DNA of 64,000 nt from Lusitaniella coriacea LEGE 07157. GTDB taxonomy: Bacteria > Cyanobacteriota > Cyanobacteriia > Cyanobacteriales > Spirulinaceae. Each line of letters opens with the position of its first letter. Position 1 is the stretch's first letter. Made by a program: the position numbers and the translations under genes. The notes below the pieces were generated by a model that saw only the letters and a program-made list of their open reading frames with translations, was not told the origin of the DNA and did not search any database. Below are positions 1 through 8,039 of the stretch, piece by piece. The DNA lies in the NCBI RefSeq assembly GCF_015207425.1, contig NZ_JADEWZ010000019.1:1-64000 (forward strand). The letters run 5' to 3'.

Positions 1-240
1 ATGTGTTTTTTATGTATGTGGGAGAACGTTTTGTGTTCTTCCATGTCCTTAATGTAACAAACTTATTGAGTTTTGTAAAGGGATTTTAAGATAATTATAC
101 CTGAAGATAGATATAAGTAACGGTTATGAATAGGCTTGACCGTCCATCGAAGAAGGCTCGCGCGCTGCGGAAAAGTGAGAGAATAAGAAGCGATCCCAAC
201 CCAATTGGATAGTTAAGACACATTAGGAGAGGGGGATGCA

Positions 241-2412
241 ATGGGATTTAGTATCGAGCAATTTAATGACGTAAGCCTCAAATGTCAAAGTAGCGCGATC
301 GGCAAACATCTACCCAATGCTCTCTACGTGCATTGTAGCGCTTTACCCGCCCTCGATCGCGCGCTTCAAGATTACGAACAACACGCCAGAGGCGCAACCC
401 CCCAAACAAAAGGCGCAACTCTGATTAAGTTCAATACCAACAAACCCACCCTCTCCTATTTGTTCTATCCAGATTTCGACAAGGAACCTCACCCTGCGCT
501 TCAGGCGAGTCTTGTTGTCGATTTACAAACCCTCGAAACTCAATACCGAGACTACAGCACCTCGGAGAATCCGCCAATTCTCCACCGCAAGGAAACTTTT
601 GTTACAAAAGATTATGACGGCTACAAGCAATTTGCCGACCTCACGCGCCAGGAAGAAGACTTAGGATTGCTGGAAAACTCACGCTTTATCGGCACTCGAC
701 AGCAATGGTTGCAGCGTTTGGCATTTCATAACGTTGAAATCCAGGGACACGAGTTAATTCAATATCAAGAAACGGGGGATGGTACTGAAGAGAAAGAGGC
801 ATCGCCATCGAAAGATACTCCCATCTCCAAAACTTATTCTCCTGGGGTGACGCTTTACTCGCCGCCAGAAATAGAGCGACACAAAGCAGCACTCGCGAGA
901 AAAACCCTTTCCCGTCCAGTTCGTGCGGCAATTGAAGCGGGTTTATTTGAGTCGAAGGAGACGTTTTTCGATTACGGTTGCGGCTATGGAGTCGATGTCG
1001 AACAGATGGCGGGGGAGGATTATGAGAGTTCGGGATGGGACCCCTACTATCGTCCCGATGACCCATTAATAGCCGCAGATATCGTTAATTTGGGTTATGT
1101 CATCAATGTCATTGAGGATACGGGAGAACGCCGAGAAGCTTTGGTGAAAGCGTGGGATTTAACGCGCCAGGTTTTAATTGTGTCCGCACAGGTGTTAATT
1201 CGCGATAGTTTGAGCGGTCAAATTGCCTATGGAGATGGGATTATTACGCGCCGCAATACCTTTCAAAAGTATTACGAACAAGAGGAGTTAAAGACTTATA
1301 TCGACCAAGTGCTTGCGGTTGATTCGATTCCGGTGGGACTGGGAATTTATTTTGTCTTTCGCGATGAAGTTAGAGCAGAAGCCTTTCGCGCTTCGCGCTT
1401 TCGTTCCCGTGCCACGACTCCGAGAGTGCGCGATCGCGCGAGACAATTTGAAGATTACGAAGTCATGCTAGACCCCCTAATGACCTTTGTGACCGAACGG
1501 GGAAGATTGCCAATTCGCAGAGAATTGAGCCAGGAGTCAGAGATTTTAGGGGAATTTGGTAACTATCGCCGCGCTTTTAAGCTCATTGTACAAGCAACCG
1601 ATGAGGAAGAATGGGACGCGATCGCGGAAAAACGCCGTCAAGACATCACACTCTATCTCGCACTCTCCCATTTTGGCAAACGACCCAAAGCCTCCGAATT
1701 AACCCAGCAAATGCGGGAAGACTGCAAAGCCTTATTCGGTAGCTATAAAAAAGCGTGCCTGCTGGCAGATATGATGTTGTTTAGCCTCAGCGACCTAGAA
1801 AACATCACCGATTTGTGCCAAATGAGTTCCGTCGGGAAACAATGGCGCAACAGCTTCGTCGTTCACATCAGCGCCTTAGAAACTCTCGATCCCCTGCTAC
1901 GCCTCTACGAAGGGTGTGCCAGCCGAACCATCGGTCGCTTGGAATCCGTTACCTTAGTTAAATTTCATCTCAATCGACCGCAAATTTCCTACCTGTTTTA
2001 TCCCCATTTCGACGACGAACCTCACCCCGCGCTGCAAACCAGTATGCACGTCGATTTGCGGGACTTAGAAGTGGTTTATCAAGAATACGACTCGGACAAT
2101 CCCCCTATCCTGCACGAGAAAGATGCTTTTGTTCTGCCTGATTATCCCAACTACGACAAGTTTGCTAAACTAACCCAACAGGAGCGCGATCGCGGATTAC
2201 TGGAGAACCGTTCTGCTATTCGCCACCAACGGGGATGGTTGCAATGTTTGGAAGAAAATTGCATCACCCTGACCAACCATCGCTTGTTCTGGCAAAAAGA
2301 TGCCGACCCCTACAAACTAAAAGTGTTGCGTTCTGCAATGGAAACGCGCCGACGACAGCGCAAAGCAAAAGAGAAAAAACGCATTGCTGAATCGAGGAAT
2401 GAGGGTGAATAA
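241..2412 (+). CDS. DNA phosphorothioation-associated-type putative methyltransferase with duplicated flanking domain
   Basis: A 723-residue protein. The central part (about residues 200-505) has a Rossmann methyltransferase motif I, DYGCGYGVD at 244-252, after a conserved lead-in (YSPPEIERHKAALARKTLSR). I recognise this core as the putative methyltransferase family often found beside dnd DNA-phosphorothioation genes. It is flanked by two copies of one other domain: residues 11-172 and 521-685 share SYLFYP-F-EPHPALQ, DNPPILH, LTQQE-D-GLLEN and WLQ. The substrate is unknown. The family context suggests nucleic-acid modification, but no dnd, dpt or ssp gene lies in the window. The ATG at 241 follows AGGAGAGGGG at 7-8 nt spacing; the ATG at 236 is out of frame. 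The C-terminus is Lys/Arg-rich. The methyltransferase fold is well supported; the biological role is inferred. Confidence 0.8.
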   Translation: MGFSIEQFNDVSLKCQSSAIGKHLPNALYVHCSALPALDRALQDYEQHARGATPQTKGATLIKFNTNKPTLSYLFYPDFDKEPHPALQASLVVDLQTLETQYRDYSTSENPPILHRKETFVTKDYDGYKQFADLTRQEEDLGLLENSRFIGTRQQWLQRLAFHNVEIQGHELIQYQETGDGTEEKEASPSKDTPISKTYSPGVTLYSPPEIERHKAALARKTLSRPVRAAIEAGLFESKETFFDYGCGYGVDVEQMAGEDYESSGWDPYYRPDDPLIAADIVNLGYVINVIEDTGERREALVKAWDLTRQVLIVSAQVLIRDSLSGQIAYGDGIITRRNTFQKYYEQEELKTYIDQVLAVDSIPVGLGIYFVFRDEVRAEAFRASRFRSRATTPRVRDRARQFEDYEVMLDPLMTFVTERGRLPIRRELSQESEILGEFGNYRRAFKLIVQATDEEEWDAIAEKRRQDITLYLALSHFGKRPKASELTQQMREDCKALFGSYKKACLLADMMLFSLSDLENITDLCQMSSVGKQWRNSFVVHISALETLDPLLRLYEGCASRTIGRLESVTLVKFHLNRPQISYLFYPHFDDEPHPALQTSMHVDLRDLEVVYQEYDSDNPPILHEKDAFVLPDYPNYDKFAKLTQQERDRGLLENRSAIRHQRGWLQCLEENCITLTNHRLFWQKDADPYKLKVLRSAMETRRRQRKAKEKKRIAESRNEGE

Positions 2413-2429
2413 TACGGAGACGCGGAGAG

Positions 2430-2463
2430 GGGGAAGCTGGGGGAGCAGGGGAAGCTGGGGGAG
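2430..2463. repeat. G-rich 16-bp direct repeat (two copies)
   Basis: GGGGAAGCTGGGGGAG occurs at 2430-2445 and again at 2448-2463, an exact match with an 18-bp period. Similar polypurine or polypyrimidine microrepeats recur in other spacers (around 17,290, 52,290, 53,510 and 58,960), so this looks like a genome-wide low-complexity spacer repeat. Confidence 0.7.
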
Positions 2464-2572
2464 TTTTTGGATGACACGGCACTTCGACACGCTCAGTGAC
2501 CGGGAGAAACGGGGACGCAGTGAGAGACTATTCTCTCTGATGACTGATAACTGTTATAGCGACTGCTTTACA

Positions 2573-2868
2573 TCACTCAGCACTGCCGTGATTGATGTCG
2601 CAACCGTCCTCAGTTCCGTCTCCATCGAGGTCGTAGGGTTTATCCATTAAACCATCGCCGTCGCAATCCCGTTCGGGGAGTTCTTGCCTTCCCGATACAG
2701 GCGAGGATTGAGGGTCGGAATTTTCTGATGCAGGAGAAGCACCGTTGGATTCGGGAGTAGCTTCTTCGGTAGGTGTTGAGTCTCCACCACAAGCTTAAGG
2801 GTCAAACTCGCGATCGCGCACAGTGCAAACAAAAAGTTTGGATCTTTCTTCCAATTTTTGCGATCGAT
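2573..2868 (-). pseudogene. frameshifted calcium-binding-repeat lipoprotein
   Basis: Two overlapping minus-strand frames add up to one secreted protein. The upstream frame encodes a lipoprotein-like signal segment (KNWKKDPNFLFALCAIASLTL). The frame one base away continues with ACGGDSTPTEEA, which would be the lipobox Cys and mature N-terminus. A Ser/Pro/Glu-rich linker and an acidic repeat block follow (DCDGDG, DLDGDGTEDGCD), typical of EF-hand-like or thrombospondin-type-3 calcium-binding repeats, ending at TGA 2573-2575. The shift lies near 2785-2795. No ATG or GTG opens the first frame before its upstream stop; only TTG, ATT or ATC codons are available. I infer a single-base indel in a once functional lipoprotein gene. 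A sequencing error is the main alternative. Confidence 0.6.
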
Positions 2869-2929
2869 CTAGCGTACTTGCAAAAGACGTGCGATCCCAA
2901 AGGGATCTGCCTCCAGGTAGCACGCGCGG

Positions 2930-4213
2930 TTAGGAATGTTCTTGAAAATACTTGCGATACAACTGACAACTCGGCATCACGCGATCTCGCGATCGTTGGA
3001 TTAAACCCATACTATAAAGTTGATAGGCTTGCATCGTTTCAATGGCAATCGGTTCGGTCGCCAGCGCAATACGCTGCATCGCTGCAAACAATTGCGGACA
3101 TTCGTTCAACTTCACCCAATGGCGGCGCAAATGTTCTTCATAAATCCCTGCTGCGGTGGGTGCATCCTGTAACAACTGTTCGAGAGTTATATTTTCCAAC
3201 GCAAGGTGATACAACGCCAAACGAACGAGGTAAGGATGTCCGCCAATAGACTGCATCAATAACTTAACCTGCTTGTCATCCCAGGGGAGTTTGTGGCGCA
3301 GCGCCAATTCTTTAACCTGTTCGGGGGTGAATTCCGCCAACTCGACAGGCAAACCCACATTAAACGGGGATTGGTTGATATCCAGGGTTCCATAATTTTC
3401 CGTCGAGTGCGCCACCACTAATCTTAATTTCTCCCAGGAGGGAATCGTTTTGGCTTCTTCGTGCCAACTGCGTAACATTGGGAAAAAACTACGCGCCACG
3501 GCGGGAAATTCAAAAGCGCGATCCACTTCATCCAATGCCAGAACCAGGGGAGTATCTAAGACATCCAGAAGGCACACTTCAAAATAGATCGTGCAATTAA
3601 TTATACTGCCGCGATCGCGATCCCAATAATCATCTAACTTGGAAGGCAGACGCAGCTTGTGACTCGTACAAGCGCAAAACCAGCGTAAAAATCGCTCCAC
3701 GCTACTAAAAACACTTTCCTCTGCTTGCAAGAGATTGAGGCGAACGGTGCGATAGTCCTGTTGGGTGCTGTGGTGCAGGATGCGCGAAAGGAGCGAGGTT
3801 TTACCCATTTGTCGCGGCGCTTTGATGCGAATCAATCCCCCCGGACGCATCATTTCCTTGTAACACTGTTCTTCTAGGGGAGGACGCTGGATGTAAAAAA
3901 GAGATTCGGGATGCACGGAATCTTCCGGAGAAGGGAAGGAAATTTCTTCACTCGATCCGCTACTGGGAAAATCGATATCTTCAACAACTTCCAGTTCCGC
4001 GATCGCTTGCCAATTCTCGATTCCCACCGCCTCGCACACGGCAATAAAGGTTTCGCGCTGAATGCGTTTGCCTTGCCAAAATCGCCGCAGGGTGGCTTGG
4101 GAGGTACACGCCGCATCCCAAAATGCCGTGGTTTGCGTTTTCGTCCATCCCTTCCGGCGAATCGCTCGCTCGATAATGGCAAGTCCCTGACTCGAAACTT
4201 TCAGCGTATCCAT
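2930..4213 (-). CDS. HTH-AAA_35 STAND-type ATPase
   Basis: A 427-residue protein. Residues 8-75 form an XRE-like helix-turn-helix of the kind at the N-terminus of many cyanobacterial NACHT/AAA-WD40 proteins (RKGWTKTQ, TLRRFWQGKRI, FIAVCEAVGI, NWQAIA). An AAA-like (AAA_35) P-loop domain follows, with Walker A APRQMGKTS at 132-140 and Walker B LVLALDEVD at 223-231, then a winged-helix-like C-terminal part. No WD40, TPR or obvious effector domain is present, so it is short for the class. Such proteins are thought to act as signalling or conflict switches driven by nucleotide-dependent assembly. The target is unknown. It is transcribed alone and is convergent with the upstream methyltransferase. 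Confidence 0.75.
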   Translation of the reverse strand: MDTLKVSSQGLAIIERAIRRKGWTKTQTTAFWDAACTSQATLRRFWQGKRIQRETFIAVCEAVGIENWQAIAELEVVEDIDFPSSGSSEEISFPSPEDSVHPESLFYIQRPPLEEQCYKEMMRPGGLIRIKAPRQMGKTSLLSRILHHSTQQDYRTVRLNLLQAEESVFSSVERFLRWFCACTSHKLRLPSKLDDYWDRDRGSIINCTIYFEVCLLDVLDTPLVLALDEVDRAFEFPAVARSFFPMLRSWHEEAKTIPSWEKLRLVVAHSTENYGTLDINQSPFNVGLPVELAEFTPEQVKELALRHKLPWDDKQVKLLMQSIGGHPYLVRLALYHLALENITLEQLLQDAPTAAGIYEEHLRRHWVKLNECPQLFAAMQRIALATEPIAIETMQAYQLYSMGLIQRSRDRVMPSCQLYRKYFQEHS

Positions 4214-4315
4214 GACTCTCAGTATTATTCCCTATTCCCACCAGTTTAGCTTTTTGAAGGGGTGTCGGGTACGCGATCGCGCGATTGATTAACGTCAATC
4301 GCCATCTTCTTGTTG

Positions 4316-4471
4316 CTATTTTTGCGAACGATATTCTTGAATACCTTTCTCAATCAGTTTCGCCGCTAACCAAGATACCGATCTCTCTTCCTTTTCCGCC
4401 CATTCTTCCAAGGCTTTGGCAATTTCCGGAGGGACATAAGTGGTCACTCGTTTAAGGTTTTTGGCTGGCAC
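4316..4471 (-). CDS. small ribbon-helix-helix-like protein (51 aa)
   Basis: A short minus-strand frame opens with GTG at 4469-4471 and ends with TAG at 4316-4318. The product is compact and charged: KRVTTYVPPEIAKALEEWA, then SVSWLAAKLIEKGIQEY. A beta strand (RVTTYVP) followed by two amphipathic helices is the ribbon-helix-helix layout of CopG/Arc-like DNA-binding proteins and of cyanobacterial antitoxin-like proteins. No toxin gene is adjacent; the next gene downstream on this strand is the HTH-AAA_35 ATPase about 100 bp away. An in-frame stop lies shortly upstream of the GTG, so the protein cannot be much longer. The RHH call is based on pattern only. Confidence 0.6.
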   Translation of the reverse strand: MPAKNLKRVTTYVPPEIAKALEEWAEKEERSVSWLAAKLIEKGIQEYRSQK

Positions 4472-5202
4472 GCTAAATTTTGAATTGGATAGTGCTTTTT
4501 AAAACATTGTAGTTTTGTGCGCTACCGATTGATCTAGTATTACTCCGTGTGATACTTTGTTACTTCAAAGCAAAACCCCTTTTAACTCTTTATTGCATGA
4601 TGAAATAAGTCCGGCGCGATCGCGTTTTCCGGCAGTAGGGGCGCAATGCTTGCGCCCAGAATTGGTCAAGAGTCTCAAATTGGCGCGATCGCGTACCAAA
4701 TCTTCTTCGTTGTAGTGTTGGATTTTTAGTATAGAACGCCGAACCCAGAAGCACGATTCCGCCTGGGGTAACGCTAAGTGAGATTAAAGGTGAGATCGAA
4801 CGCGATCGCGAAAACTCAAAAATTACAGCCAAGCTAGAACTATAGCAACAGCAAAAGGAATCTATGAAAAACATAACACTCGCGATCGCGCAAACCCAGA
4901 AATCTTAGCCCCACTCACGTTATATCGCCCTTCTCGGTTGAATAAAAAACACGATCTTGAGGTTTGAGGGAAGCAGGAAAACAGAATCCTTTCGGGAAAA
5001 TCCATTTGTCCTCTCCATTCATTAATATCTCAATAGGAAATAGGGATATCAAACCGCTTATCCTACGTGTCTTTTACCGCAGTCGCCAGAACAGTTAGGA
5101 CAACCGCAAAAGCATCAAACCTTGACCCGTCATCGTTTGCCTTCTGCCCTCTGCCCTCTGCTTTCTGCCTTCTGCTATACCGTTCCATTGGGAGTCAGGG
5201 TT
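4472..5202. other. 730-bp spacer without a supported gene
   Basis: The open frames here are rich in HIP1-encoded Arg/Ser and show no family resemblance. Contents: several GCGATCGC(G) sites, the REP palindrome at 4639-4657, and a CCTTCTGCCCTCTG-type pyrimidine microrepeat near 5135-5180 just before the next gene. Confidence 0.6.
4635..4657. repeat. REP-type palindrome, copy 1
   Basis: The palindrome GGGCGCAA-TGC-TTGCGCCC (4639-4657) is preceded by GTAG. The same 23 nt recur exactly at 32096-32118, inside the TPR-CHAT gene. Confidence 0.75.
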
Positions 5203-5469
5203 ATGTCGTCTGGAATTTATGCAGTCGCTCATGTTGGAGATAAAAAAATCTTTGTTGGCGAAGCAAGCCGTTTAAGTATTTTATGGTTGCCCATTCTCGC
5301 TCAATTAAATAGTGGCAACCATCCTAACTTAGAACTGCAAAAAGCTTGGAATAAAGAAGGAGGGAAACGGCGGTTCTCCTTTCATCTCAAACAGGACATT
5401 ATTCGCGATCGCGAAATCATCGGAAGCCAGCGCTTACGAATTGCAGAAGACCCAAAGAAACAAGAATAA
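5203..5469 (+). CDS. GIY-YIG-superfamily-like small protein
   Basis: An 88-residue protein from ATG 5203. A longer frame upstream runs through a pyrimidine microrepeat and is unlikely to be coding. The sequence follows the GIY-YIG nuclease scaffold of phage and intron endonucleases: SGIYAVAHVGDKKIFVGEAS (GIY, then FVG in place of YIG), a following Arg (SRLSILW), then the family-like LNSGNHPNLELQKAWNKEG and a terminal FSFHL strand. The domain is stand-alone, with no DNA-binding extension. YIG is altered and the usual catalytic Arg and Glu positions are not clearly kept, so it may be inactive. It lies 21 bp before a lipoprotein gene on the same strand. The fold call is moderately confident; the function is unknown. 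Confidence 0.55.
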   Translation: MSSGIYAVAHVGDKKIFVGEASRLSILWLPILAQLNSGNHPNLELQKAWNKEGGKRRFSFHLKQDIIRDREIIGSQRLRIAEDPKKQE

Positions 5470-5490
5470 AACTAGCTCTATCGCTTAATC

Positions 5491-6204
5491 ATGAATCAAT
5501 TCCTCACTTCATCTTTTAAACGCCGCGCGATCGCGCTCATTGCAATTTCGCCCTTTTTCTTAGGAGGATGTCTCAACACTCAATCGAATTCTCCCGCAGA
5601 ACCTACAACCTCAACACAATCCTCTACTGCTAATCGATCCACCCCATTAATTGATAACTTAGAAGACGGAGATCGATTCAATCAATGGGGAGGAACTTGG
5701 TTCACCTACGACGATCGAAACCAAGGGGGAGACTCCAAAGTTGTACCGGAAGGTTACAGCGCTTTTCGACCGCAACCGGGCGGTGCAGAAAATTCGAGTT
5801 TAGCAGCACGAATGACGGGAACAGTCACAACAACCTACGAAAATAGTTTCATTGGCATGGGAACCGATCTCAACAATCCCAATAATCCTGTTGATATTCG
5901 AGGCTATAACGGTATTGAATTTTGGGCAAAAGGAGATGGGAAAACCTATCGTTTTAAACTGCGTTCTCCAGCAACAGCCGATTACGATGACTACGGTTAT
6001 AACATTGCTCCAACGCCCCAATGGAAGCGCTATGAAATTTCCTTCGAGCAACTCGAACAAGAAGGATGGGGTCAACCCGCGGAGCGCGAAGCAGCATTAA
6101 GCGAAATCATCAGTATCACTTGGCAGACCCTCGATCGACCCCACGATTCCATCGAACTCGCGATCGATAATATCAAGTTTATCGACTCTCAATCAACGCC
6201 GTAA
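5491..6204 (+). CDS. lipoprotein with CBM11/CIA30-like galactose-binding-type domain
   Basis: A 237-residue protein. The signal peptide ends in a lipobox (FFLGGC, Cys about residue 27), and a Ser/Thr-rich linker follows. The rest (about 50-235) resembles the jelly-roll CBM11/CIA30 family: LIDNLEDGDRFNQWGGTWFTYDD at the front, GYNGIEFWAKGDGKTYRFKLRS in the middle and LAIDNIKF at the end. This predicts a membrane-anchored carbohydrate- or ligand-binding protein facing the periplasm. No catalytic domain is seen. The GIY-YIG-like gene ends 21 bp upstream. Confidence 0.7.
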   Translation: MNQFLTSSFKRRAIALIAISPFFLGGCLNTQSNSPAEPTTSTQSSTANRSTPLIDNLEDGDRFNQWGGTWFTYDDRNQGGDSKVVPEGYSAFRPQPGGAENSSLAARMTGTVTTTYENSFIGMGTDLNNPNNPVDIRGYNGIEFWAKGDGKTYRFKLRSPATADYDDYGYNIAPTPQWKRYEISFEQLEQEGWGQPAEREAALSEIISITWQTLDRPHDSIELAIDNIKFIDSQSTP

Positions 6205-6219
6205 ATTCAACTCGCGTAG

Positions 6220-6282
6220 GGTGGGTTAGGTGGCAATTTGATGGATATTTCTTCGCCAATTTTTGATTCGCCGTAACCCACC
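6220..6282. repeat. MITE-like element, copy A
   Basis: A 63-bp element with perfect 9-bp terminal inverted repeats, GGTGGGTTA at 6220-6228 and TAACCCACC at 6274-6282. Related copies lie at 6310-6373 and 26624-26686. No coding capacity. Confidence 0.7.
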
Positions 6283-6309
6283 AGGACTCAACTCAATCAA
6301 CCGATGCAG

Positions 6310-6373
6310 GGTGGGTAATGCCGCAATTAAATAAGTGCTACTTTGTTGACTTTTCTCTTCGCCGTAACTAACC
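6310..6373. repeat. MITE-like element, copy B
   Basis: It begins GGTGGGTAATGCCGCAATT and ends TTCGCCGTAACTAACC. With its preceding G it shares the 20-nt block GGGTGGGTAATGCCGCAATT exactly with the copy at 26624. Its right end has decayed from the TAACCCACC of copy A. It lies 27 bp from copy A, in the spacer before the glycosyltransferase. Confidence 0.65.
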
Positions 6374-6523
6374 AAAACGCTTAATGCTGGTGGGCGATTC
6401 CCACCCCACGAGATATCAAGTTTTGGCAATTGCTTAACTCTTATTTCAATGCTATTCGACACTCAATCAACTTGCGTGGAGTGAGTGAAAAAGCTTTACA
6501 TCTCTCTTTCAAGCGAACAAACC

Positions 6524-7690
6524 ATGACTTTTATAACTCAAAATTTTGGCAAGATAAATATTCTTCCAAAAGTTGCAATATCAGGAGTTTCGATTGTTAT
6601 TCCAACTTATAAGCGCGTCGATCTCTGTGAAAAACTTCTCGTTTCTCTCCAAGGAAATAATCAGACATTCTTTTCTGAATTGGAAATTATCATCATTGAC
6701 AATAGCCCTCCATCAGAGGCTTTTCAAATCGAAAAAATGAGCTTGAGATACGGCGCGAGATATTATTGGCAGAAAATTGGCGTTGGCACAAAACGAAACT
6801 TCGGCGCAAAGCTTGCAACCTATCCCGTTCTATTATTTATTGACTCCGACTGCGAAGCCACCCCGGCTTTAATTCAAGAACACTTTGGACTGTATCAAAC
6901 AAATCCTAAAATCGTTGCCGTACTGGGAAGGACAGAATTCAAAGGGCGAAAAAATTGGCTGTGGAAAGTTCTGCAATATACGCCCTATCTGCATCCCTTT
7001 ACCTTCGCTGACGAACCGGGACAAAAAGTTTGGGGCCCTTCCAATAATTTCTCTTGTCGTCGAGAGATATTCCAAAAAATTGGTGGGTTTAATGAAGATT
7101 GGTGCGACAAACCGGGTGGAGAAGATGTAGATTTTGGGTGCCGCCTTTATGAGGAAGGTCATTTATTTAGTACGAATCCCAAGGCGTTAGTTTACCACAC
7201 CACAGAAACCTGGAAGACCTTCAGGCAGATGTGTCATCGCTTATTTAATTGGGGAAAAGGGGAGTTTTATCTTTACCGCGATCGCGAAAATTCTTTGTAC
7301 TACGATTGTCCGAAAGGATTGGGACTCTTTTTGATTTTTATTCCCGTTGCAATTGCGAGCGCGATCGCATTAGGAAAAGGACTATGGCTAACGCTTCCCT
7401 TTCTTTTTTTGGGAATTAACTGGGTAAGTCGATTCGTGTTGCACTGCTGCTACAATCCCTACCGCTTGCGGCATCTCGATCGCGTATTTTTTGCAGAAGT
7501 TTTGATGTTCGTCTATGAAATTGGACTAACTGTTCAATGTTGCAAAGAGCGTTGGTTTGCACCGCTATTTCAACGCTTAATTATCTTGCCTGAAGATGCA
7601 GCCTTCGTGTGGAATATGCAAGTCCTTTACACCTGGATTACGTTCGCACAACTGGTTCTAACATTGAGCATCTTTCAATCTTTCAGCTAA
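6524..7690 (+). CDS. family 2 glycosyltransferase with C-terminal membrane segments
   Basis: A 388-residue protein from ATG 6524; an in-frame GTG at 6485 would add 13 residues of unlikely sequence. It has the GT-A fold signature: VSIVIPTYKR near residue 23, the metal-binding LLFIDSDCE (DxD-type), WGPSNNFSCRR in the acceptor region, and GGEDVDFGCRLYEEG, a catalytic-base-like ED motif. Two or three hydrophobic segments follow at about 265-305 and near the C-terminus. It probably transfers a sugar from a nucleotide donor to a polysaccharide or lipid at the inner face of the plasma membrane. The acceptor cannot be inferred, and no other polysaccharide gene is adjacent. Confidence 0.8.
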   Translation: MTFITQNFGKINILPKVAISGVSIVIPTYKRVDLCEKLLVSLQGNNQTFFSELEIIIIDNSPPSEAFQIEKMSLRYGARYYWQKIGVGTKRNFGAKLATYPVLLFIDSDCEATPALIQEHFGLYQTNPKIVAVLGRTEFKGRKNWLWKVLQYTPYLHPFTFADEPGQKVWGPSNNFSCRREIFQKIGGFNEDWCDKPGGEDVDFGCRLYEEGHLFSTNPKALVYHTTETWKTFRQMCHRLFNWGKGEFYLYRDRENSLYYDCPKGLGLFLIFIPVAIASAIALGKGLWLTLPFLFLGINWVSRFVLHCCYNPYRLRHLDRVFFAEVLMFVYEIGLTVQCCKERWFAPLFQRLIILPEDAAFVWNMQVLYTWITFAQLVLTLSIFQSFS

Positions 7691-7717
7691 CAACTTTTAT
7701 TGTATTTAAGGAGAAAA

Positions 7718-8026
7718 ATGGGAACTTTAATTCTAATTATCGTCATTTTTGTTGTTATTGTCGTGTTTTTGAATTCTAGATACAACATCCGCAGTCAAGG
7801 GACAAAAACCGAAGGTCAAATTCTTCGTATCGATCGTCACACGACGACAGACAGCTACGGTATCCGCCACACATCGTATTATGCAACTTACGAGTTTCAC
7901 GACGATAGCGGACAACGATGGACGGGAGAGAAAAGTATGGGAGGAAATCGCAGGAAAAAGGTTGGCGATCGCGTAAACGTCTATTATTTACCCAAAAACC
8001 CCCGCAGAAGCGATGTGGATTGGTAG
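7718..8026 (+). CDS. DUF3592-like single-pass membrane protein
   Basis: A 102-residue protein starting at ATG 7718 behind AAGGAGA; the longer frame from TTG 7700 translates the ribosome-binding site. Residues 2-24 are a hydrophobic anchor (TLILIIVIFVVIVVFL). A small beta domain follows with TEGQILRID, YYATYEFHDDSGQ and KVGDRVNVYYLPKNP, the DUF3592 pattern. It starts 27 bp after the glycosyltransferase and is probably cotranscribed. The function is unknown. Confidence 0.65.
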   Translation: MGTLILIIVIFVVIVVFLNSRYNIRSQGTKTEGQILRIDRHTTTDSYGIRHTSYYATYEFHDDSGQRWTGEKSMGGNRRKKVGDRVNVYYLPKNPRRSDVDW

Positions 8027-8039
8027 AAAAATCCGATCT

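Noticed and set aside
1-240. hairpin GGGAGAAC/GTTCTTCC at 20-42 as a terminator
   Set aside because: No T run follows and the upstream gene is outside the window.
4590-4874. 94-residue minus frame in the 4.5-5.2 kb spacer
   Set aside because: Composition is driven by HIP1 sites (Arg/Ser-rich) and repeats; not protein-like.
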